A stretch of DNA of 11,446 nt from Bacillota bacterium (GTDB lineage: Bacteria; Bacillota; Clostridia; Christensenellales; CAG-138): NCBI GenBank assembly GCA_023393045.1, contig JAEWMV010000004.1, forward strand, positions 1 through 11,446. Direction: 5' to 3'. Positions 6,197 to 11,446 of this stretch are shown here, piece after piece. How positions within the stretch are numbered: the first letter of the stretch is position 1; every line of letters starts with the position of its first letter. Under the pieces are notes generated by a model. That model was given only the letters and a program-made list of their open reading frames with translations. It made no database searches and was not told the origin of the DNA. A program made the position numbers and the translations under genes.

Positions 6197-6225
6197 TTGC
6201 TAATTTTTATCGCATGAGATAAAAT
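6197..6225 (+). promoter_or_regulatory. probable vegetative promoter of the SARP-like regulator
   Basis: TTGCTA (6197-6202) and TAAAAT (6220-6225) are separated by 17 bp, and the start codon lies 55 bases downstream. The stretch 6084-6196 between the two divergent promoters is AT-rich with runs of T and A around 6103-6131 and no gene that I can see. Confidence 0.55.
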
Positions 6226-6280
6226 AGGCATGTAGATTATATGGCAATTTATTGGATTTTCCGCGCACGAGGGAGCCCGC

Positions 6281-7483
6281 ATGGAAGCTGCCGAAAAGGT
6301 ATTACAAGTAAATATGCTGGGCGAGTTCTCCCTCGTGAACGGAGAGCGCAAGGTGGACGATCAGAGCAGCCGCTCCAAAAAGGTTTGGACGCTCATTCAG
6401 TTTTTAATCGCCAATCGCATGAAGGACGTTTCCCAGAACGACCTCATCGAGGTGCTCTGGCCCGAGGGGGAGGAAATCGGCGACCCCGGCAACACCCTCA
6501 AGACCATCGTGCATCGCGCGCGTCAGGCGCTGGACAACCTTGAGTTTGACGACGGAAAAAACATCATCCTCTTCCGCAGCGGCACCTACGCGTGGAACAA
6601 CGAGCTTTCCGTGGAAATCGACGCGGAGGCGTTCATCGCGCTGTGCGACGAGGCGGAGCGTGTCTCGGGCGAAAAAAAGCTCGCCCTGCTCATGAAGGCG
6701 CTTTCCTTCTATCGCGGCGATTATCTGCCCAAATCCTCCTTCGAGTCGTGGGCGATGCCCCTGGGCTCGTATTATCGCACAAGGTATATCCAGGCCGTGC
6801 GCAATGCCGTCGCCCTGCTCGACGAAAACGGGCGCTATGGGGACATCGTCTCCCTCTGCCGCAGGGCTTCGGTCATCGACCCGTATGACGAATCCATCCA
6901 CCTCTCGCTCATTCAGGCACTCGTCGCCACGGGCGCGCAGCAGGAGGCCATGCGTCATTACAATTACATCACGGAGATGTTCTTTTCCCACTTCGGCGTG
7001 ACGCCCTCCCCCGAGCTCACGCAGCTCTATAAGGAGATCGTGCGCACCAGCAAGAATACGGAAATGGATTTGGGCGTGATACGCGAAGGGCTTGCCGAGA
7101 GCAGCCGCGCGGGCAGTCCCTTCTATTGCGAATACGAAATCTTTAAGGACGTATACCGCATTCAGGCGCGAAATGCTGGCCGCAACGGGCAAATCGTGCA
7201 CATCGCGCTCGTCACGGTGCTCGACGGGTACGGCAAAAAGCTCACCCAGGCCAAAATGAACACGGCTATGGAGCGGCTTCGCGGCGTCATCGGCGCCTCG
7301 CTTCGGCGGGGGGACGTGTACACGCGCTACAGCGTCACGCAGTATCTTCTCATGCTGCCGCTTGCGAGCTTTGAAAACGCGGAGATCGTGATGGACAGGG
7401 TCACGCGCAACTTCAAGCACGCTTACCCCAAAATGGATATTCTGCTCCATTTCAGCGCGCTGCCGCTCGATCCCATGCTTTGA
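6281..7483 (+). CDS. SARP/BTAD-family transcriptional regulator with degenerate GGDEF-like domain
   Basis: The protein has 400 residues. Residues 8-107 form an OmpR-type winged helix (LGEFSLVNGERKVD, the helix with NDLIEVLWPE, NTLKTIVHRARQALD). Residues 114-256 form a bacterial transcriptional activator (BTAD) repeat domain (LSFYRGDYLP, SVIDPYDESIHLSLIQAL, HYNYITEMFFSHFGVTPSPE). The remaining part, about 280-395, matches the layout of a nucleotide cyclase fold: GDVYTRYSVTQYLLMLP (344-360) aligns with the family pattern GDxxxRxGGDEFxxLLP, but SVTQY replaces GGDEF. Catalysis is therefore lost; the domain could still bind a ligand or dimerise. The role is likely that of an activator reading a cytoplasmic signal; target and ligand are unknown. 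GAGGGAG ends 5 bases before the ATG. It is divergent from the 138-aa/xdhC operon, its most obvious target. Confidence 0.87.
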   Translation: MEAAEKVLQVNMLGEFSLVNGERKVDDQSSRSKKVWTLIQFLIANRMKDVSQNDLIEVLWPEGEEIGDPGNTLKTIVHRARQALDNLEFDDGKNIILFRSGTYAWNNELSVEIDAEAFIALCDEAERVSGEKKLALLMKALSFYRGDYLPKSSFESWAMPLGSYYRTRYIQAVRNAVALLDENGRYGDIVSLCRRASVIDPYDESIHLSLIQALVATGAQQEAMRHYNYITEMFFSHFGVTPSPELTQLYKEIVRTSKNTEMDLGVIREGLAESSRAGSPFYCEYEIFKDVYRIQARNAGRNGQIVHIALVTVLDGYGKKLTQAKMNTAMERLRGVIGASLRRGDVYTRYSVTQYLLMLPLASFENAEIVMDRVTRNFKHAYPKMDILLHFSALPLDPML

Positions 7484-7501
7484 CGCTTTCATGATACGCA
7501 A

Positions 7502-7527
7502 AACGCCGCAGGAAACCCTGCGGTGTT
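7502..7527. terminator. bidirectional intrinsic terminator
   Basis: An 11-bp stem (7502-7512 with 7517-7527) with one G-U pair encloses a 4-base loop; the core is CCGCAGG/CCTGCGG. It lies between the stops of the convergent SARP-like (7483) and TetR (7544) genes. T-rich bases follow on the plus strand (GTTGTATT) and TTTTGCG on the minus strand. Confidence 0.8.
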
Positions 7528-7543
7528 GTTGTATTCCATTCGT

Positions 7544-8101
7544 TCAGTTTGAAATGAGCGCGGCGAACTCCTCCGTGTCCTCCCCGGCGAGCTGGGGCTT
7601 TAGCATATAGCCGCCCAGCAGCGTGAAGAAAAGTCCGGCGCGCGCGCGGATATGCCGCGCCTCGGGGAGACGCAGCTTCAGTGCGCCCACCTCGAAGATG
7701 ACCGTCCATTTTTCAAGCGAGGAGGAGATGATTTCAAACAGTGCGGGGTCGTCCAGCCTGCCTTCGGCAAAAAGCACCGCGTGCAGCTTCCTTCTGGAAG
7801 GGTTGGAGAGCAGCGTTTCAATGAGCTTTTGCAGCTCTTTGGCGGGCTCCGCCTCGCGGGAAACGTTCTCCACCCAGTTTAAAAGCGCGTCGGATATGAA
7901 TTCGCAATGCCCCTGCGCGATCTCGCAGGTCAGGCTGTCCTTCGCGGGGTAATAGTAATACACGGTGCCCTTGGCGATGTTTGCCGCGGCCGCTATGTCG
8001 TTGAGGCTTGTGCCGTGCACGCCGGTTTGCGTAAAAAGCTCTGACGCCGTCGCTAAAACCTTGGCGCGGACGCTGTCGAAACCCTCGTGCTTGCTGCGCA
8101 T
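7544..8101 (-). CDS. TetR/AcrR-family transcriptional regulator
   Basis: A 185-residue one-component regulator. The N-terminal helix-turn-helix is typical of the family (VRAKVLATASELFTQTGVHGTSLNDIAAAANIAKGTVYYYYPAKDSL, about residues 11-57). The C-terminal helical ligand domain (60-185) has no recognisable specificity. The frame is open 23 codons further upstream, but the ATG at 8101 has GGAGG 8 bases before it and fits the family N-terminus, so I chose it. It is divergent from citDEFC with a 261-base shared control region that contains a palindrome and a repeated half. The simple reading is repression of citrate lyase genes and of itself. The effector might be citrate or a related metabolite, but nothing in the sequence shows this. 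Confidence 0.92.
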   Translation of the reverse strand: MRSKHEGFDSVRAKVLATASELFTQTGVHGTSLNDIAAAANIAKGTVYYYYPAKDSLTCEIAQGHCEFISDALLNWVENVSREAEPAKELQKLIETLLSNPSRRKLHAVLFAEGRLDDPALFEIISSSLEKWTVIFEVGALKLRLPEARHIRARAGLFFTLLGGYMLKPQLAGEDTEEFAALISN

Positions 8102-8129
8102 AGCCCATACCTCCGTAGAATATGCTTCC

Positions 8130-8158
8130 AGTATAATTTGCGCACCAAAAAAAGGCAA
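8130..8158 (-). promoter_or_regulatory. probable promoter of the TetR-family gene
   Basis: On the minus strand, TTGCCT (8153-8158) and TATACT (8130-8135) are separated by 17 bp and lie about 30 bases before the start codon. The repeat copy at 8163-8176 begins 5 bp upstream of this -35, a suitable place for autoregulation. Confidence 0.5.
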
Positions 8159-8162
8159 CAGG

Positions 8163-8176
8163 AAAAGCATGTATAC
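8163..8176 (+). promoter_or_regulatory. repeat copy 1 of candidate TetR operator (half site)
   Basis: AAAAGCATGTATAC occurs here and again, identically, at 8230-8243, a 14-base direct repeat with starts 67 bp apart. This copy has only the left half of the palindrome seen in copy 2. Two identical 14-mers within one intergenic region are unlikely by chance. Confidence 0.5.
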
Positions 8177-8230
8177 CCTTGCGGCATCCTGTCAAATCGG
8201 CGCGGAGAAGCCGATTTTGGCCGGTTGCAA

Positions 8231-8250
8231 AAAGCATGTATACATGTTTT
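8231..8250. promoter_or_regulatory. palindromic candidate operator between tetR and citD
   Basis: This 20-bp near-perfect palindrome has a perfect 12-base centre, CATGTATACATG (8235-8246), then one mismatched pair and three more matched pairs. Its size and symmetry fit a TetR-dimer site. It starts 31 bp upstream of the citD -35 candidate, and 73 bp from the tetR -35. Confidence 0.55.
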
Positions 8251-8280
8251 ATGTTATGCAAGTATATCTCTTGTAAAGTA

Positions 8281-8309
8281 TTGAAACGAACGTGAAAAGG
8301 TAGTAAATT
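8281..8309 (+). promoter_or_regulatory. probable promoter of the citDEFC operon
   Basis: TTGAAA (8281-8286) and TAAATT (8304-8309) are separated by 17 bp, 54 bases before the citD start. A weaker alternative with TTGCAA at 8225-8230 would place the palindrome in its spacer, a geometry that would suit direct repression. Confidence 0.5.
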
Positions 8310-8319
8310 AACTTATGCA

Positions 8320-8339
8320 GGGGCATTTCAAGCTGCCCC
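8320..8339 (+). other. hairpin in the citD leader
   Basis: GGGGCA (8320-8325) pairs with TGCCCC (8334-8339) across an 8-base loop in the 5' leader, 10 bases before the GGAGGG ribosome site (8350-8355). No T tract follows, so it is not a terminator. It might stabilise the transcript or tune citD translation. Confidence 0.4.
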
Positions 8340-8362
8340 GACTATCTTCGGAGGGCTGAGAC

Positions 8363-8659
8363 ATGCAAATAGTAACCAAGGGCGTTGCCGGTACGATGGA
8401 GTCGAGCGACATCATCGTGCGCGTCGAGCCGAGCGAGGCGGAGGGCATTACCCTGACCCTCAGCAGCGCCGTGATGCAGCAATTCGGCAAACAGATTGAA
8501 AAGGTCATTCGCGATACGCTCGCGGAACTGGGCGTGACGCGCGCCGCCGTGGACGCGGTGGACAAGGGCGCGCTCGACTGCACGGTCTCGGCGCGGGTCA
8601 AAACCGCCGCCTACCGCGCCGCCAGGAGCGAGGAGTACGCATGGGGGATGAAGAAATGA
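8363..8659 (+). CDS. citD: citrate lyase acyl carrier protein (gamma subunit)
   Basis: CitD carries the phosphoribosyl-dephospho-CoA prosthetic arm, acetylated in the active enzyme, which holds the acyl group while CitF and CitE act. The 98 residues match the family. The N-terminal GVAGTMESSDIIVRVEP places Ser14 at the position of the known prosthetic-group serine of Klebsiella CitD, and DKGALDCTVSARV is the conserved C-terminal motif. GGAGGG lies 7 bases before the ATG. It is the first gene of the operon, and its stop overlaps an in-frame ATG of citE as ATGA. The genes that make and attach the prosthetic group (citG, citX) are not in the window and may follow citC. Confidence 0.95.
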   Translation: MQIVTKGVAGTMESSDIIVRVEPSEAEGITLTLSSAVMQQFGKQIEKVIRDTLAELGVTRAAVDAVDKGALDCTVSARVKTAAYRAARSEEYAWGMKK

Positions 8660-9540
8660 AGCTTCGACGCAGCATGTTGTTCGTGCCGGGCAACAATCCC
8701 GGTATGGTGCGCGACGCGCATATTTACGGTTCGGATTCCATCATGTTCGACCTTGAGGATTCCGTCTCCATCAACGAGAAGGACGCGGCGCGCTTCCTCG
8801 TTTACAGCGCGCTCACTCAGCTCAATTACGGCTCGAAGGAGCTTGTGGTGCGCATCAACGACCTTGCAAGCGGCCTTGGCATACAGGACCTCGAGGCGAT
8901 CGTGCGGGCGCAGCCCGACGTGATCCGCCTGCCCAAAACCGAAAGCGCGAAGGATGTCGTCGACTGCGAGCGCGAGATTGAGCGCATCGAGCGCGCGGCG
9001 GGCATCCCCGTGGGCAAAACCGGCATGATGGCCGCCATAGAGAGCGCGGCGGGCGTGTTGAACGCAAAGGAGATCGCCTTCGCCTCGAAGCGCCTCATCG
9101 GCATCGCGCTGGGCGCGGAAGACTATGTGACCGATTTGAAAACCACCCGCAGCGACGGCACGGAGCTTTTCTTCGCCCGCTGCATGATATTAAACGCCGC
9201 CCGCGCCGCCGGGATCGACGCGCTCGACACGGTGTACAGCGACGTCAACAACGAGGAAGGGTTTATCGCCGAGGCGGAATTGATCCACAAGCTCGGCTTC
9301 AACGGCAAGAGCGTAATCAACCCGCGTCAGATACCGCCGCTGCACAGGGTCTACATGCCTAAGGAGCGCGATCTTGAAAAGGCGCGCGCCGTCATCGAGG
9401 CGAGCGAGGAGGCCGAGCGCAGGGGCAGCGGCGTCGTCGCGCTCAACGGAAAGATGATCGACAAGCCCGTCGTCGCCCGCGCGCACTACCTTGTGCAGCT
9501 CGCCGAGGCCGCGAACAGGACGCCCATCGAGGAGGTTTGA
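8641..9540 (+). CDS. citE: citrate lyase beta subunit (citryl-CoA lyase)
   Basis: CitE cleaves citryl-thioester on CitD to oxaloacetate and acetyl-CitD, with Mg. The 299 residues include the family start LRRSMLFVPGNNPGMVRDA, FDLEDSV (36-42), VIRLPKT (94-100), AAIES with the metal-ligand Glu134, IGIALGAEDYV with Asp161, and LGFNGKSVINPRQI (218-231). It belongs to the HpcH/HpaI TIM-barrel superfamily. Two starts are possible. ATG at 8641 has AGGAG 5 bases upstream; ATG at 8656 overlaps the citD stop and gives the common MKLRRSM start but a weaker ribosome site. I give the longer form and am unsure between them. GGAGG near its end serves citF. Confidence 0.96.
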   Translation: MGDEEMKLRRSMLFVPGNNPGMVRDAHIYGSDSIMFDLEDSVSINEKDAARFLVYSALTQLNYGSKELVVRINDLASGLGIQDLEAIVRAQPDVIRLPKTESAKDVVDCEREIERIERAAGIPVGKTGMMAAIESAAGVLNAKEIAFASKRLIGIALGAEDYVTDLKTTRSDGTELFFARCMILNAARAAGIDALDTVYSDVNNEEGFIAEAELIHKLGFNGKSVINPRQIPPLHRVYMPKERDLEKARAVIEASEEAERRGSGVVALNGKMIDKPVVARAHYLVQLAEAANRTPIEEV

Positions 9541-9542
9541 GT

Positions 9543-11084
9543 ATGCAGCAGGGCATCAGCGTAAAGAACATACCACACATCAACGAGATTACGGCGCAGC
9601 ATGGTCCGTTTTCCGGCACGCCGAAAAAGAATGCGGAAACCTTCAGCGAGCGGCTGAATTCCCGCAACAAGGTCGTGGCCTCCATCGAGGAGTCCATCCG
9701 CCTGAGCGGCCTTCGCGACGGGATGACCATCTCCTTCCACCACCATTTCCGCAACGGCGACTACATCGTGAACATGGTGCTGGATGAAATCGCGCGCATG
9801 GGGATAAAAAACCTCACGCTCGCGGCAAGCTCGCTCACGGACATACACGAGCCGCTCATCGAGCATATTAAAAACGGCGTCGTGACCCATATCGAGACCA
9901 GCGGCCTTCGCGGCAAGCTCGCGGAAGCCGTATCGCGCGGGCTCATGGATTTTCCCATCGTGTTCCGCTCCCACGGCGGACGCGCGGCGGCCATAGAGTC
10001 GGGCGAGCTGCACATAGACGTCGCCTTCCTCGGCGCGCCCTCGTGCGACCCCTACGGCAACGCAAACGGCTACAACCGCGATGAGGAAAACACCTCCAGC
10101 TGCGGCAGCATGGGCTACGCCAAGCTCGACGCGCTCATGGCGGACAAATGCGTGATCATCACCGATCACCTCGTGCGTTTTCCCAACGCGCCCTTTGGCA
10201 TCCCCGAGAGCAACGTGGACTACGTCGTCAAGGTTGAGAGCATCGGCGACCCCAAGGGCATCATGAGCGGCGCAACCCGCTTCACGAAGAACCCCAAGGA
10301 GCTTTTGATCGCCAAAATCACCGCGGACGTCATTGAGGCGAGCGGATATTTTTACGACGGCTTCTCCATGCAGATGGGCTCGGGCGGCGCAAGCCTCGCC
10401 ACGGCGCGCTATCTGCGCGAGAAGATGATTGAAAAAAACCTCCACGCGCGCTTCGCGCTGGGCGGCATCACGGGCCAGATCGTCGAGATGCACGAGGAAG
10501 GTTTGGTCGACAAAATACTCGACGTGCAAAGCTTCGACCTCATTGCGGCCAACTCCCTCAAGAACAACCGCTTCCACCAGCAGATCGACGCCTCGTATTA
10601 CGCGAGCTACTTAAACCGCGGCGCGGCCGTGAACCAGCTCGATTTCGTGGTGCTCTCCGCGCTTGAGATCGACACGGACTTCAACATCAACGTGCTCACG
10701 GGCTCGGACGGCGTGATTCGCGGCGCGATCGGCGGCCATCCCGACACGGCGGCGGGCGCGAGCCTCGCCATTGTGGTGGCGCCCCTCACGCGCGGCAGAA
10801 TCCCCTCGATTGTCAAGCGCGTGAACACCATCGTCACACCCGGCAGCATAGTGGACGTGGTGGTGACGGATCAGGGCATCGCGGTCAACCCCGCGCGTGC
10901 GGACGTGAAGGAAAAGCTCCTCGCAGCCGGTATACCGGTGACAAGCATCGAGCAGCTCCAGCAGCGCTGCGAGCGCATCGTGGGCGTGCCCGACGACATA
11001 AAATATAAGGATAAGATCGTGGGCATCTCGATGTATCGCGACAACACGGTCGTCGATGTGATCCGCCAGATCGACGAGGATTGA
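9543..11084 (+). CDS. citF: citrate lyase alpha subunit (citrate:acetyl-ACP transferase)
   Basis: CitF exchanges acetyl for citryl on the CitD prosthetic arm, generating citryl-ACP and acetate. The protein has 513 residues, close to the roughly 510 of enteric CitF. Motifs seen are SGLRDGMTISFHHHFRNGDY near the start, TSGLRGKLAEAVSRGLMDFP, FRSHGGRAAAIESGELHIDVAFLGAPSCDPYGNANG, MQMGSGGASLATARYL, and the C-terminal HPDTAAGASLAIVVAPLTRGRIPSI with VDVVVTDQGIAVNP. I chose the ATG at 9543, 7 bases after GGAGG; an in-frame TTG two codons earlier lacks a properly spaced ribosome site. Only 2 bases separate it from the citE stop. No frameshift or internal stop is seen, so the lyase should be intact. 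Confidence 0.97.
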   Translation: MQQGISVKNIPHINEITAQHGPFSGTPKKNAETFSERLNSRNKVVASIEESIRLSGLRDGMTISFHHHFRNGDYIVNMVLDEIARMGIKNLTLAASSLTDIHEPLIEHIKNGVVTHIETSGLRGKLAEAVSRGLMDFPIVFRSHGGRAAAIESGELHIDVAFLGAPSCDPYGNANGYNRDEENTSSCGSMGYAKLDALMADKCVIITDHLVRFPNAPFGIPESNVDYVVKVESIGDPKGIMSGATRFTKNPKELLIAKITADVIEASGYFYDGFSMQMGSGGASLATARYLREKMIEKNLHARFALGGITGQIVEMHEEGLVDKILDVQSFDLIAANSLKNNRFHQQIDASYYASYLNRGAAVNQLDFVVLSALEIDTDFNINVLTGSDGVIRGAIGGHPDTAAGASLAIVVAPLTRGRIPSIVKRVNTIVTPGSIVDVVVTDQGIAVNPARADVKEKLLAAGIPVTSIEQLQQRCERIVGVPDDIKYKDKIVGISMYRDNTVVDVIRQIDED

Positions 11085-11086
11085 CG

Positions 11087-11446
11087 GTGGAGCTTGAAAC
11101 CGGCGCGCTCACAGCCGCGCGGGAAAAGGAAATAAGGTCGTTCCTGACGGAACGCGGCCTGACCATGGAGGGCGGCGCGGATTACTGCGCCGTCCTTCGC
11201 GATTTTGACGGGAAGATGGCTGCCTGCGGCTGCCTCGACAACAGCGTGATCAAGTACGTTGCCGTGGCCCCCTCCGCGGAAGGAGAGGGCGCTGCGGCAA
11301 AAATCGTGTCCGAGCTTGTCAACGAGGCCGCGAGGCGGGGCAGGGAACATCTCTTCCTCTTCACAAAGCCCGGCAACGAGACGATGTTCCGCTCGCTCGG
11401 GTTCTATCCCGTGGCGCGCACGGCGGACGCCGTCATGCTCGAGGAC
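11087..11446 (+). CDS. citC: [citrate (pro-3S)-lyase] ligase, N-terminal part
   Basis: This frame starts with GTG at 11087, AGGA (11076-11079) 7 bases upstream and 2 bases after the citF stop, and runs open for 120 codons to the window edge. CitC acetylates the CitD prosthetic group using acetate and ATP, switching the lyase on. The visible part is the GNAT-like N-terminal domain: REKEIRSFLTERGLT, then ACGCLDNSVIKYVAVAPSAEGEGAAAKIVSELV and HLFLFTKPGNETMFRSLGFYPV, which line up with the start of enteric CitC. The nucleotidyl transferase domain lies beyond the edge. citC follows citF here, while in Klebsiella and E. coli it precedes citD. Confidence 0.9.
   Translation, partial: MELETGALTAAREKEIRSFLTERGLTMEGGADYCAVLRDFDGKMAACGCLDNSVIKYVAVAPSAEGEGAAAKIVSELVNEAARRGREHLFLFTKPGNETMFRSLGFYPVARTADAVMLED

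Noticed and set aside
6404..7501. 365-aa minus-strand open frame inside the SARP-like gene
   Set aside because: Antisense shadow; the plus-strand frame has recognisable domains, a ribosome site and a terminator, this one has none of these.
8102..8170. 23-residue N-terminal extension of the TetR protein
   Set aside because: It would include the promoter and ribosome site; the family start and a GGAGG fit the ATG at 8101.
9486..10577. 363-aa minus-strand open frame inside citF
   Set aside because: Antisense shadow of a clear citF; composition and lack of recognisable motifs argue against a gene.

Overview
The window looks like chromosomal DNA of a GC-rich, spore-forming, anaerobic member of the Clostridia (Firmicutes). 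The evidence is a spoVA sporulation operon, Firmicutes-type ribosome binding sites (AGGAGG-like), a diaphorase subunit typical of anaerobic NAD(P)-linked hydrogenases or NADH dehydrogenases, and a fermentative citrate lyase cluster. Coding density is high. I see no tRNA, rRNA, CRISPR array, insertion sequence or phage gene. Species cannot be named from the sequence alone.

Layout, left to right. (1) 2-775, +: the C-terminal part of a NuoF/HydB/HndC-type flavoprotein, ending in a perfect 12-bp hairpin (811-840) shared with the convergent next gene. (2) 867-2339, -: an unusual one-component regulator, a MerR DNA-binding head fused to an RDD-type membrane domain and a C-terminal domain. Its promoter has the 19-bp spacer and spacer dyad expected of a MerR-controlled promoter. 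(3) 2510-4722, +: a sporulation operon with a possible sigma-G-like promoter, two small unrecognised proteins (51 and 40 aa), then spoVAC, spoVAD and spoVAE. The last three form the dipicolinic acid transport machinery of the spore inner membrane. (4) 6003-4787, -: a 138-aa Cys-rich protein of unknown function, translationally coupled to an XdhC/CoxI-family molybdoenzyme maturation protein. (5) 6281-7483, +: a SARP/BTAD-type transcription factor with a C-terminal domain that looks like a degenerate GGDEF domain, divergent from (4). The promoter of (4) carries an 11-bp-period direct repeat in place of a normal -35, which is the geometry SARP regulators use. (6) 8101-7544, -: a TetR-family regulator, divergent from (7) 8363-11446, +: citD-citE-citF-citC, the three citrate lyase subunits and the start of the activating ligase, cut by the window end.

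The organising theme is local control. Three operons or genes each sit beside, or carry, their own regulator with plausible sites in the shared upstream region: MerR-RDD autoregulation, SARP with the xdhC operon, and TetR with citDEFC. I found no clear sign of a new defence or mobile system. The best leads are the two small proteins heading the spoVA operon, the SARP/pseudo-GGDEF regulator with its candidate repeat, the MerR-RDD fusion, and the TetR-linked citrate lyase operon.
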